64,000 bases of DNA from the NCBI GenBank assembly GCA_963783785.1, contig CAWAOQ010000015.1, positions 1 through 64,000 of the forward strand, in the 5' to 3' direction. How positions within the stretch are numbered: position 1 is the stretch's first letter; every line of letters starts with the position of its first letter. This stretch comes from CADEEN01 sp963783785 (lineage in GTDB: Bacteria > Pseudomonadota > Gammaproteobacteria > Burkholderiales > Burkholderiaceae_C). Both the position numbers and the translations under genes were made by a program. The notes beneath the pieces are model-generated. The model made no database searches. It was not told the DNA's origin and saw only the letters and a list, made by a program, of their open reading frames with translations. Positions 29,820 to 39,210 of this stretch are shown here, piece after piece.

Positions 29820-31146
29820 ATGAGCGTGTTTGCCCTCGGGCTCAACCACACGACGGCGCCCCTGGACGTGCGCGGCCGTTTTGCGTTCGCGCCGGGGCAG
29901 TTGCCCGCCGCGCTGCAGAGCCTGCAGGCAACGGCTGGAGCGTGCAGCGCCGGAGGCTGCGTTGCTCTCGACCTGCAACCGCACTGAGTTGTATATCGCC
30001 GGACACGGCGTGCCTGCAGGCGACCTGGTGCAGCCCACGCTCGACTGGCTGGCTGCGCAGGGCGGAGTCGGGGTCGGCCAGCTGAGCGCGCACACCTACG
30101 TGGCCGAGAACCGCGCTGCGGCGCGCCACGCTTTTCGCGTCGCCTCCGGGTTGGACTCGATGGTGCTCGGCGAGCCGCAGATCCTCGGCCAGATGAAACA
30201 GGCGGTGCGCGAAGCCAATGAGGCCGGCACCCTTGGCGCCACGTTGCATCAATTGTTCCAGCGCTCGTTTGCGGTGGCCAAGGAGGTGCGCACCAGCACC
30301 GACATCGGCGTGCATTCGGTCAGCATGGCCGCGGCGGCGGTGCGGCTGGCCGCGCAGCTGTTCGAGGATCTGCGCGAACAGCGCGTGCTCTTCGTCGGCG
30401 CGGGCGAGATGATCGAACTGGTGGCCACGCATTTCGCAGCGCGTGAACCCAAGGCCATCGCATTGGCCAACCGCACGCTCGAGCGCGGCGAATCGCTGGC
30501 CGCGCGTTTCGGTGGCGAAGCCCTGCGGCTGGCCGAACTGCCCGAGAGGCTGCACGAGTTCGACATCGTCGTCTCTTGCACCGCGAGTTCGCTGCCGATC
30601 ATCGGCCTGGGTGCCGTCGAGCGGGCACTGAAAGTGCGCCGCCGTCGGCCGATGTTCATGGTCGATCTGGCGGTCCCCCGCGACATCGAGCCCGAAGTGG
30701 CGCAACTCGGCGACGTCTACCTCTATACCGTCGATGACCTGTCGGCGCTGGTGCAGACCGCTGGCGAGAAGCGGCAGGCCGCCGTCGAGCAGGCCGAGGC
30801 GATCATCGATGCCGGCGTGCAGAGCTTTGCGCATTGGCTCGATCAGCGTGCCGCCGTGCCGCTGATTCAAGCCCTCAACCGGCAAGCCGACGACTGGCGT
30901 ACTGCCGAACTGGCGCGTGCACGCAGGATGTTGGCCCGTGGCGATGACGCCGATGCCGTGCTGGAGATGCTGGCCCGCGGTCTGACGCAGAAGATGCTGC
31001 ACGGTGCTCTGGCCGAGTTGAACGCCGCCGATGCATCGCAGCGCGAACAGGTGGCACAGGCAGTCACGCGGATGTTCCTGCGCCAGTCGACGCGCACCCC
31101 GTTCGCGCCCGACAGCGACGACCGTCGCCCCGACACGCAGTACTAG
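29820..31146 (+). CDS. hemA: Glutamyl-tRNA reductase HemA, one frameshift
   Basis: First enzyme of the C5 route to 5-aminolevulinate and heme. Starts MSVFALGLNHTTAPLDVRGR at the ATG 29820. The catalytic cysteine motif LLSTCNRTELYI, GLDSMVLGEPQILGQMK, the NADPH-binding FVGAGEMIELVATHFA and the C-terminal dimerisation region are present. An indel at about 29935-29950 separates the first ~40 codons from the rest; both parts are clearly family sequence. Corrected length is about 442 residues. The gene is essential, so this is taken as a sequence error. prfA and prmC follow. Confidence 0.95.
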
Positions 31147-31217
31147 CGCCGCGGCCGCGGCCGAGCCCGCGCGCCGGCGCCGCTTGCGCCGCTGTCCACG
31201 CTCACGTTGGTACCCCG

Positions 31218-32324
31218 ATGAAAGATTCCTTGCGTCAACAGTTCGAACGTCTGGCCATGCGCCTGACGGAACTCGACGCCCGCCTGGCCGATCCGCAAAT
31301 CGGTTCAGACATCAAGCGCTACCGGGCGCTCGCACGAGAGCAGGCCGAGGCCAGCTCGCTGGTAGCGCTGTTCCAGCGCTACCAGGTGCGCGAGCGCGAC
31401 CTTGCCACCGCCCGCGAGATGTTGCTCGACGACAGCGACGCCGCGATGACTGCAATGGCACGCGAGGAAGCCGTCGCTGCAGAGGCCGACCTCCATCGCC
31501 TGCACGCCGAGTTGCAGACCGCGCTGCTGCCGCGTGACCCCGACGACGCGCGCAACGCGTTCATCGAGATCCGCGCCGGCACCGGTGGCGACGAGTCAGC
31601 GCTCTTTGCCGGCGACTTGGCGCGCATGTACCTGCGCTGGTGCGAGCGCCAGGGGTTGGCCACGGAAATCATCAGCGAGAGTGCTTCGGAGCTGGGCGGC
31701 TACAAGGAGGTCGTGATCCGCGTCGCCGGAGAGCAGGTCTATGGCCGGCTGCGCTTCGAATCCGGCGGCCACCGCGTACAGCGGGTGCCCGCCACCGAAA
31801 GCCAGGGGCGAATCCACACCAGCGCCTGCACTGTGGCGGTGATGCCCGAAGCCGACGAGGCCGACGAGGTGCAGCTCAATCCGGCTGACCTGCGCATCGA
31901 CACGTTTCGCGCGAGCGGCGCAGGCGGTCAGCACGTCAACAAGACCGATAGCGCGATCCGCATCACCCACCTGCCGACCGGCCTGGTGGCCGAGTGCCAG
32001 GACGACCGTTCGCAGCACCGCAACAAAGCCAAGGCGATGGCGGTGCTGGCGGCTCGCTTGCGCGACAAGGAGCGCCTCGCAAGGGAGGCACTGGAGGCCG
32101 CAACGCGAAAGAGCCTGGTCGGAAGCGGTGACCGCAGCGACCGCATCCGCACCTACAACTTCCCGCAAGGTCGTCTGACCGATCACCGCATCAATCTGAC
32201 GCTGTACAAGCTTGGCGCGGTAATGGACGGCGAACTCGACGATGTGATCACCGCCTTGCAGGCCGCGCGCGCGGCCGAGCAGCTGGCTGCACTTGAAAGC
32301 GGCGGTGGCATTGGACGCGGCTGA
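31218..32324 (+). CDS. prfA: Peptide chain release factor 1
   Basis: Recognises UAA and UAG stops. The 368-residue protein has the PAT tripeptide (RVPATESQGRIHTSA) for codon recognition and the GGQ loop (SGAGGQHVNKTDSAI) that triggers hydrolysis, plus the N-terminal coiled coil (LTELDARLADPQIGSDIKRY). It starts at the ATG at 31218, 71 bp after hemA. hemA-prfA-prmC is a widespread order; PrmC methylates the GGQ glutamine of this protein. Confidence 0.97.
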   Translation: MKDSLRQQFERLAMRLTELDARLADPQIGSDIKRYRALAREQAEASSLVALFQRYQVRERDLATAREMLLDDSDAAMTAMAREEAVAAEADLHRLHAELQTALLPRDPDDARNAFIEIRAGTGGDESALFAGDLARMYLRWCERQGLATEIISESASELGGYKEVVIRVAGEQVYGRLRFESGGHRVQRVPATESQGRIHTSACTVAVMPEADEADEVQLNPADLRIDTFRASGAGGQHVNKTDSAIRITHLPTGLVAECQDDRSQHRNKAKAMAVLAARLRDKERLAREALEAATRKSLVGSGDRSDRIRTYNFPQGRLTDHRINLTLYKLGAVMDGELDDVITALQAARAAEQLAALESGGGIGRG

Positions 32325-32325
32325 G

Positions 32326-33183
32326 ATGGCGAACGTCGGGCAGGCCCTGACCCACGCCCGGACAGTTGGCGTCGAGCGGCTCGATGCCCAGCTTCTGCTC
32401 GCGCACCTGCTGGGATGCCCGCGCGCGTGGCTGCTGGCGCACGACGATGCGCCGCTGGCCGAGGCTGATGCGCGGGCGCTCGCAGGCTTGCTTGCGCGCC
32501 GGGCTGCGGGCGAGCCGTTGGCCTACCTGGTTGGCGAGCGCGAGTTCCATGGCCTGGCGCTGCACGTAACGGCCGATGTGCTGGTGCCCCGACCCGACAC
32601 CGAGACACTGGTCGACTGGGCCATCGAACTCCTGTCCGGGCCGTTGGCGGAGATCGATTCGCCGTGCGTCGTCGACCTCGGCACCGGCAGCGGGGCAATC
32701 GCGCTGGCAGTCAAACATGCCTGGCCCCGTGCGCAGGTGCACGCCACCGACGCCAGCGCCGCCGCGTTGTCAGTCGCGAGCCGCAATGGCCAGCGGCTGC
32801 AGTTGCCGGTCACTTGGCATCTGGGCGACTGGTGGCACGCATTGCCGGCATCGTCGCCGGCACGCGTGCACTTGGCGCTGACCAACCCGCCCTACATCGC
32901 GCCTGGCGATCCGCATCTTTCAATGCTGCGTCACGAGCCCATCGCGGCACTCGTGGCGCGAGAGGATTCAGGCGACGGATTGGCCGACATCGAGCGCATC
33001 GTGGCCGGTGCCCCAGACCGCCTGCATGCCGGCGGATGGCTCTTGGTCGAGCACGGTTTCGAACAGGCCGAGGCCGTATGTGAGCGCCTGCTTAAGTGCG
33101 GATTCACGTCTGTGATGACGCGCACTGACCTGGCCGGCCGACCGCGGGTCAGCGGTGGGCGGCACGATCAATCGGGGCGGTGA
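32326..33183 (+). CDS. prmC: Release factor glutamine methyltransferase PrmC
   Basis: SAM-dependent methyltransferase of the GGQ glutamine in RF1 and RF2. The 285-residue protein has an N-terminal helical domain (VERLDAQLLLAHLLGCPRAWL), VLVPRPDTETLVDWAIE, the SAM motif VVDLGTGSGAIALAVKHAWP and the catalytic LALTNPPYIAPGD. I chose the ATG at 32326, one base after the prfA stop, rather than an upstream in-frame ATG at 32293 inside prfA. Confidence 0.94.
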   Translation: MANVGQALTHARTVGVERLDAQLLLAHLLGCPRAWLLAHDDAPLAEADARALAGLLARRAAGEPLAYLVGEREFHGLALHVTADVLVPRPDTETLVDWAIELLSGPLAEIDSPCVVDLGTGSGAIALAVKHAWPRAQVHATDASAAALSVASRNGQRLQLPVTWHLGDWWHALPASSPARVHLALTNPPYIAPGDPHLSMLRHEPIAALVAREDSGDGLADIERIVAGAPDRLHAGGWLLVEHGFEQAEAVCERLLKCGFTSVMTRTDLAGRPRVSGGRHDQSGR

Positions 33184-33357
33184 CGCGCCTCGGCAACACC
33201 GCCCCCGTAAATCCACAAATGCGCCATTCCGTCGCACTCGCTTCAGCCCAAGCCGTCCCACCTCCAGCGTAGCATTGGAGCGTAGAGGCGGCCGCGCCGG
33301 GCGCGGTCTCCGCCACGCGATAGGGTAGTCGTCCGGGGGCAACCCGAGGAGTCCGCG

Positions 33358-33981
33358 ATGAGCACGACGAGAGTTGCGTTATGGGGCCTTGTTGCCTGCC
33401 TGGCGTTGGGCACGGGGCTTGTACCTGCCCAGGCGCAAACGGGCCTGAGGGTCGGCCAAGACAAGGGCGCTCTACAGGTTCCCTGGCCTCGCTGGCAGGC
33501 TCGCATCGGTGTGGCGACCAATGCCGTTCCAGACGCCAGTACGACCTGGCAGATCAACGCAGGTCAGTTGCTCGGTGACTACTATTGGGGCCAGATGCGG
33601 CTGGGTGGATCCGACGGCGTCGGTGGTTTTCGCGCCACCAGCGGCCTCATGCTCGGGCAGCGTGCCCTGCCGCTCGGTACACCAGCTTTGGCCTCCGGGC
33701 AAGGCGCCAGTCTTACCGTGTCACGCGGCATGCGGTCGGCCTTTCCCGCCCTCGGCGATGCCGGCCACGAGGCATGGTCGGCCGCTCCGTACATCGGCCT
33801 AGGCTACAGCGGCATGTCGCTGCGCGGCGGTTGGGGCTTTACAGCCGATGTTGGCCTGGCCACCGGCGGCGGCCTGCGAACGGGGCGCGATGCAGAGCTT
33901 GGCGCGCAAGGGCTGGACGAGCTCCTGCGAGAGTTGCGGCTGCGCCCGGTGCTGCAGGTCGGCGCCTCATACGCCTTCTGA
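33358..33981 (+). CDS. Putative outer-membrane protein, function unknown
   Basis: A 207-residue protein with a signal peptide (LWGLVACLALGTGLVPAQAQ) and a Gly/aromatic-rich mature part with alternating beta-strand patterns (LLGDYYWGQMRLGG, YIGLGYSGMSLRGGWGFTADVG). It ends VLQVGASYAF; a C-terminal phenylalanine is the usual signal for BAM-inserted barrels. No named family is recognised. It stands alone between prmC (174 bp) and grxD (113 bp). Confidence 0.75.
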   Translation: MSTTRVALWGLVACLALGTGLVPAQAQTGLRVGQDKGALQVPWPRWQARIGVATNAVPDASTTWQINAGQLLGDYYWGQMRLGGSDGVGGFRATSGLMLGQRALPLGTPALASGQGASLTVSRGMRSAFPALGDAGHEAWSAAPYIGLGYSGMSLRGGWGFTADVGLATGGGLRTGRDAELGAQGLDELLRELRLRPVLQVGASYAF

Positions 33982-34094
33982 TGCCCGGCGCGGCGCAACG
34001 CACGCGAATCGAGCCGGTTCACCCCGCTCGCGAGGTTGCCGTCAGGATTGCCGTATAACCACGGCTTTCCCAGACTGCCTCCAGCGCACCAATC

Positions 34095-34409
34095 ATGAAC
34101 GACGTTCAACAACGCATTGCCGACATCGTCCAACAAAATCGCGTGGTGCTCTTCATGAAGGGGACGGCCCAGTTCCCGATGTGCGGCTTCTCCGGCCGCG
34201 CAATTCAAATCCTCAAGGCCTGTGGCGTCAATGACCTGAAAACGGTCAACGTGCTCGAGGATGAGGCCATCCGCCAGGGCATCAAGGACTTCGCGAACTG
34301 GCCGACGATTCCCCAGCTCTACGTCAACGGTGAATTCGTCGGCGGCTCGGACATCATGATGGAGATGTACCAGGCCGGCGAGTTGCAGCAGGTGTTGGCC
34401 GCGCAGTGA
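34095..34409 (+). CDS. grxD: Monothiol glutaredoxin
   Basis: A 104-residue class II glutaredoxin of the Grx4 type, with the CGFS active site in FPMCGFSGRAIQIL, the glutathione-binding WPTIPQLYVNGEFVGGSDI and the start MNDVQQRIADIV. These proteins carry [2Fe-2S] clusters between partners. It overlaps ubiX by 4 bp (GTGA), so the two are co-expressed. Confidence 0.94.
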   Translation: MNDVQQRIADIVQQNRVVLFMKGTAQFPMCGFSGRAIQILKACGVNDLKTVNVLEDEAIRQGIKDFANWPTIPQLYVNGEFVGGSDIMMEMYQAGELQQVLAAQ

Positions 34410-34978
34410 GCGGCAAGCCGCGCCGGTTGGTGGTCGGCGTCACCGGCGCCAGCGGTGCGATCTACGGAGTCCGCCTGCTCGAGAGGGCGCGCAACCTGGG
34501 CATCGAGACGCACTTGGTGGCAACGCCGGCCGGCGTGCTCAGCGTGCACCACGAGATGGGCCTGGACCGAGGCATGCTGGAAGCCCTCGCCAGCCACACT
34601 TACTCGCCTGGCGACATCGGCGCCTGCATCGCCAGCGGCAGCTTCGACACGACGGCAATGGTGGTAGCGCCGTGCTCGATGAAGACACTGGCCGCGATCG
34701 CACATGGTTTCGGCGACAACCTGCTCACACGCGCAGCCGATGTGACGCTCAAGGAGCGCCGGCGACTGGTCCTGATGGTTCGCGAGACGCCGTTCAATCT
34801 GGCACACCTGCGCAACATGGTCGCGGTCACCGAGATGGGGGCGGTGGTGTTCCCGCCGCTGCCGGCCTTCTACCACCGGCCCGCGACCATCGACGCGCTG
34901 GTCGACGAAGCTGTCGAACGGGTGCTGGCCCTGCTGGGCATCGACGCGGCATCGCCCCAGCCATGGCAGGGCCTGTAG
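34406..34978 (+). CDS. ubiX: Flavin prenyltransferase UbiX
   Basis: Makes prenylated FMN, the cofactor of UbiD-type decarboxylases in ubiquinone synthesis. The 190-residue protein has the FMN-binding VGVTGASGAIYGVRLLE, VVAPCSMKTLAAIAHG and LVLMVRETPFNLAHLRNM. It starts at the GTG at 34406, overlapping grxD. It is convergent with the transglycosylase gene with a 3-bp gap. No ubiD is present in the window. Confidence 0.94.
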   Translation: MSGKPRRLVVGVTGASGAIYGVRLLERARNLGIETHLVATPAGVLSVHHEMGLDRGMLEALASHTYSPGDIGACIASGSFDTTAMVVAPCSMKTLAAIAHGFGDNLLTRAADVTLKERRRLVLMVRETPFNLAHLRNMVAVTEMGAVVFPPLPAFYHRPATIDALVDEAVERVLALLGIDAASPQPWQGL

Positions 34979-34981
34979 CCG

Positions 34982-35611
34982 CTACGGAACCAGCCACTGC
35001 TGCCGCGAAACAAACACGGCGTTCGGGTACTCCGGCCGACCGCGGCTGCCGTTGTAGCGGCCGAGCGCCATGAAGAGGTCGCCGCGTTCACGGTCGAGGT
35101 AGTGGCGCAGGATGACGCACCCAAACCGCAGGTTGGTCTGCATGTGAAACAGCTTGGCGGCGTCGCCGTCACCGATCAGGCGGGCCCAGAACGGCATGAT
35201 CTGCATGTAGCCGCGCGCGCCGACCGAACTGATGGCGTACTTCCGGAACCCGCTCTCGACCTGTATCAGTCCAAGCACGAGCGCCGGCTCCAGCCCGGCC
35301 CGCTTGGCTTCGTACCAGAGCGTCTCGAGGAATTCGATGCGCGTGCGCGTTTCGCTCTTGCGCCGCTTCAGGCGCTCGCTGGCCGCGCCGAGCCAGCGCA
35401 GGTAGACGAGCCGCTCCTCGATGTCGGCAAAACTGGGCCGGGGGGGCGCATCGGCCGCAATCGCGGCAGACAGCGCCGATCGCACCGCATCGGCCAGCGG
35501 CTCCTCGATCTGCGCGCCGGCCAGTGAGAATCGAGGCAGCGCGCAGGCCGCGGCCACGACCAGTGCAGCACGCCGGCTGCTCAGGCAACCACCGGCGTCT
35601 GCGGCCGCCAT
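34982..35611 (-). CDS. Lytic transglycosylase (SLT domain)
   Basis: Peptidoglycan-cleaving enzyme of 209 residues. It has an N-terminal signal-like region (RRAALVVAAACALPRFSLAGA) and an SLT catalytic domain with the glutamate in IQVESGFRKYAISSVGARG, followed by YMQIMPFW and MALGRYNGSRGRPEYP. The ATG at 35611 lies inside the 3' end of proS (31 bp overlap, same strand). The mature protein should act in the periplasm. Confidence 0.9.
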   Translation of the reverse strand: MAAADAGGCLSSRRAALVVAAACALPRFSLAGAQIEEPLADAVRSALSAAIAADAPPRPSFADIEERLVYLRWLGAASERLKRRKSETRTRIEFLETLWYEAKRAGLEPALVLGLIQVESGFRKYAISSVGARGYMQIMPFWARLIGDGDAAKLFHMQTNLRFGCVILRHYLDRERGDLFMALGRYNGSRGRPEYPNAVFVSRQQWLVP

Positions 35612-37342
35612 GCGCTGAACTTGGCCAGCACGGCATCCACCGCCATCGGCGTGGCGGCTGCATCGCGCCGGCCCTGGTATTCGACGACACCGTCCTTCAA
35701 GCCGCGCTCAGAGATGACCACACGGTGCGGCACGCCGATCAGTTCCCAATCGGCGAACATGGCGCCAGGACGTTCGCCGCGGTCATCGAGCATGACGTCG
35801 ATGCCGAGGCGGTCGAGTCTGCTCGTGCAGAGCGTCGGCCTGCATGCGCACCGCCTCGCTGCGGTCATAACCGATCGGGCAAAGCACCACCGTAAACGGC
35901 GCCATCGCGTCTGGCCAGATGATGCCGCGGGCGTCGTGACTCTGTTCGATCGCCGCGCCCAGAATGCGGGTCACGCCGATGCCGTAGCACCCCATCTCGA
36001 ACGGCCGCGGCTTGCCGGTCTCGTCGAGGTAGGTCGCGTTCATCGCCGCGCTGTACTTGGTGCCCAGATAGAACACATGGCCCACCTCGATGCCGCGCTG
36101 GATCGCAAGCACGCCCTGACCGTCGGGTGAAGGATCGCCGGCAACGACATTGCGGATATCGGCCACCAGGTCGGGCTCGGGCAGGTCACGACCCCAGTTG
36201 ACGCCGGTGTAGTGGAAGTCGAGTTCGTTGGCCCCGCAAATGAAATCGCTCATCTGCGCAACCGTCCGATCGGCAACGACCTTCACTGGCTTGCGCGTGC
36301 CGATGGCCCCCAGGTAGCCGGGCTTGCAGCCAAAATGGTCCTCGATCTCGGCCACAGTGGCGAAACGAAAGCCCGACTTCAGGCCTGGCAACTTGCCGGC
36401 CTTGACTTCATTGAGCGCGTGGTCGCCGCGCACCAGCAACAGCCACACGGTGGTCTTGACGGGATCGTCGACCTCGTTGCGCTCGTCCGTGGCCAGCACC
36501 AGCGACTTCACGGTCGCGGCCAGCGGCACACCGAGCAGTGCGGCCACGTCTTCACAGGTGCTCTTGCCGGGCGTTGGCGTCTTGCGCAACGCTTGCGTCG
36601 CGGCAGCACGCGGCACCCGTGGTGCGGTCGCCTCGGCAAGCTCGATGTTGGCTGCGTAGTCCGATGTCGTGCAATAGACGATCGCGTCCTCGCCGGTGTC
36701 GGCGATGACCTGGAACTCCTGCGAAAGGTCGCCGCCGATCGCGCCGCTGTCGGCCGCAACAGCACGGTAGCGCAGGCCAAATCGATCGAAGATCGCTCCG
36801 TACGCCTTGAGCATGACGGCATAGCTCTTCGCAGCGGCCGCGGCGTCGCGATCGAAGGAGTAGGCATCCTTCATCGTGAATTCGCGCCCGCGCATCAGCC
36901 CGAAGCGCGGCCGTCGCTCGTCGCGGAACTTGGTCTGGATGTGATAGAAGTTCTTCGGCAGTTGTTTGTAGCTGCGCAGCTCCTGTCGCGCGATGTCTGT
37001 GATCACTTCTTCGCTGGTCGGCTGGATCACGAAGTCACGGTCATGGCGGTCCTTGACGCGCAGCAACTCGGGGCCCATCTGCTGGAATCGACCGGTCTCC
37101 TGCCAAAGCTCGGCGGGCTGCACCACCGGCATCAATAGCTCTACCGCGCCAGCGCGGTTCATCTCCTCGCGGATGATCGCCTCGACCTTGCGTATCACGC
37201 GCAGTCCCATCGGCATGTAGTTGTAGATGCCGGCGCCGAGACGCTTGATCAGCCCGGCGCGCAGCATGAGCTGGTGGCTCACGACCTCGGCGTCGGCGGG
37301 AGCTTCTTTCAGCGTGGCGATGAAGAACTGCGTAGCTTTCAT
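35581..37342 (-). CDS. proS: Prolyl-tRNA synthetase, one frameshift near the C-terminus
   Basis: Class II synthetase charging tRNA-Pro, of the bacterial type with an editing insertion. It starts MKATQFFIATLKEAPADAEV at the ATG 37342. Class II core: GLRVIRKVEAIIREEMNRAGA, FRDERRPRFGLMRGREFTMK (motif 2), GCYGIGVTRILGAAIEQ (motif 3); editing domain around LLGVPLAATVKSLVLATD. An extra A near 35818 changes the frame after MQADALHEQ; the expected LDRLGIDVMLDDRGERPG continues in the next frame to 35581. Corrected length is about 587 residues. It is essential, so the indel is a sequence error. Confidence 0.95.
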
Positions 37343-37477
37343 GGGCTCGTGCGTGGGCTCGCTCGGGCCGCAGCAGGCGCTGCACCGACACTTGCATCGG
37401 ATGCGGGAAACCGAGGGTTCGCGCGCCGCACCGGGCCGGTGCAATAATGAAATCAGTCAATAGATCGAGGTCTGATT

Positions 37478-38056
37478 ATGCTCGACCGTGAAGGCTTCAG
37501 GCCCAACGTCGGCATCGTCCTGCTCAACGCGCGCAATCAGGTGTTCTGGGGCAAGCGGCTGCGCACCCACTCGTGGCAGTTCCCCCAGGGCGGCATCAAG
37601 TACGGTGAGTCGCCCGAGCAGGCCATGTTCCGCGAATTGCATGAGGAGGTCGGCCTGCTGCCGGACCATGTGCAGATCATCGCGCGCACGCGTGACTGGC
37701 TGCGCTACGAGGTGCCCGACCACTTCATCCGTCGCGACGCGCGCGGGCATTACAAGGGACAGAAGCAGATCTGGTTCCTGTTGCGACTGATCGGCCGCGA
37801 CAGCGACATGAACCTGCGCGCCACCGACCATCCCGAATTCGACGCGTGGCGATGGAACGACTACTGGGTGCCGCTCGACGTGGTGATCGAGTTCAAGCGC
37901 GACGTCTACCAGATGGCGCTGACCGAACTGGCGCGCTTCCTGCCTCGCACCGTGCACCACAACCGTTACCTGCGCTCGGGCATGCGCGGTCACTGGCGCG
38001 ATGAGTCCGTGCCTCCTGACAGCAGCGGTAGCGAGATCGAGCCCGCGGCGAAGTAA
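37478..38056 (+). CDS. rppH: RNA pyrophosphohydrolase
   Basis: Nudix hydrolase that removes pyrophosphate from mRNA 5' ends and so starts decay. The 192-residue protein shows the start MLDREGFRPNVGIVLLN, SWQFPQGGIKYGESPEQAMF and RELHEEVGLL, which form the Nudix box. The C-terminal tail after FLPR is low in family similarity. It diverges from proS (135 bp) and converges with proB (20 bp). Confidence 0.95.
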   Translation: MLDREGFRPNVGIVLLNARNQVFWGKRLRTHSWQFPQGGIKYGESPEQAMFRELHEEVGLLPDHVQIIARTRDWLRYEVPDHFIRRDARGHYKGQKQIWFLLRLIGRDSDMNLRATDHPEFDAWRWNDYWVPLDVVIEFKRDVYQMALTELARFLPRTVHHNRYLRSGMRGHWRDESVPPDSSGSEIEPAAK

Positions 38057-38076
38057 CCGCGCGACGGGCTGATCCC

Positions 38077-39210
38077 TCAGGCCGACAACACCAGGTTGTC
38101 GCGGTGAATCAGTTCCGTTTCGCCGGCGTAACCAAGCGCAGCGGCGATCTGCGACGAGGGCCTTCGAGCGATCAGCCGAGTCTCTGCCGACGAGTAGTTG
38201 GACAACCCGCGGGCAACCTCGGAGCCACCTGTCGAACGCACCGCGATCACGTCGCCACGCGCGAATTCGCCATTGACCTCAACCACGCCGATCGGTAACA
38301 GGCTCTTGCCTTCGTCGCGCAGCTTCTGCATCGCTCCGGCATCGATGGTGACCGAGCCGCGCAATTGCAGGTGATCGGCCATCCATTGCTTGCGCGCCGC
38401 GAGCTTCGGTGTCGCCGCGAGCAGCGCCGTTCCAATCGACTCGCCGGCCGCCAGGCGCACCAGCACATCCGGCTCGCGGCCCCACGCGATCACCGTGCCC
38501 GCACCGCTGCGCGCCGCGCGCTTCGCAGCCAGCACCTTGGTGATCATCCCGCCGCGGCCGATCGACGACCCGGCCCCTCCGGCCATGCGCTCGAGTGCGG
38601 GGTCCCCGGCTGTCGCAACCTCGATGAATCGTGCCGCCGGATCTTGACGTGGATCGGTGGCATACAGCCCACGCTGGTCGGTAAGGATCACCAGCGCATC
38701 GGCTTCGACGAGGTTGGCGACCAGCGCGCCAAGCGTGTCGTTGTCACCGAACTTGATCTCGTCGTTGACCACCGTATCGTTTTCGTTGATGACCGGGATC
38801 ACTTTCAACGCAAGCAGCGTCAGCAACGTCGAGCGGGCATTGAGGTAACGCTCGCGGTCCGCGAGGTCGGCGTGCGTGAGCAATACCTGCGCACTGCGCA
38901 GGCCATGCTGCGACAACTGGGTCTCGTACATTTGAGCCAGACCCATCTGGCCAACGGCGGCAGCCGCCTGCAGCTCGGGCAACTCGTGCGGCCGGGTCGA
39001 CCAGCCCAGGCGTTTCATGCCTTCGGCAATCGCGCCACTGGAAACCATCACCAACTCACGGCCCTGTGCCGCCAATGCCGCCAACTGCCGGCACCAGTTG
39101 CCGATGGCCTGGGCATCGATGCCGCGACCTTCGTCGGTAACCAGGCTCGAGCCCACCTTGACGACGATACGGCGCGCATGACTCAGCACCGTGCGCGGCA
39201 AGTCAGCCAC
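38077..39210 (-). CDS. proB: Glutamate 5-kinase
   Basis: First step of proline synthesis. The 377-residue protein has the amino-acid kinase domain (RRIVVKVGSSLVTDEGRG, VMVSSGAIAEGMKRLGW, VINENDTVVNDEIKFGDND, AGGAGSSIGRGGMITKVLAA) and a C-terminal PUA domain (LLPIGVVEVNGEFARGDVIA). The start is the GTG at 39210 (VADLPRTVL). The 5' end overlaps the obgE frame by 28 bp. The order rplU-rpmA-obgE-proB is common in betaproteobacteria. Confidence 0.95.
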   Translation of the reverse strand: MADLPRTVLSHARRIVVKVGSSLVTDEGRGIDAQAIGNWCRQLAALAAQGRELVMVSSGAIAEGMKRLGWSTRPHELPELQAAAAVGQMGLAQMYETQLSQHGLRSAQVLLTHADLADRERYLNARSTLLTLLALKVIPVINENDTVVNDEIKFGDNDTLGALVANLVEADALVILTDQRGLYATDPRQDPAARFIEVATAGDPALERMAGGAGSSIGRGGMITKVLAAKRAARSGAGTVIAWGREPDVLVRLAAGESIGTALLAATPKLAARKQWMADHLQLRGSVTIDAGAMQKLRDEGKSLLPIGVVEVNGEFARGDVIAVRSTGGSEVARGLSNYSSAETRLIARRPSSQIAAALGYAGETELIHRDNLVLSA

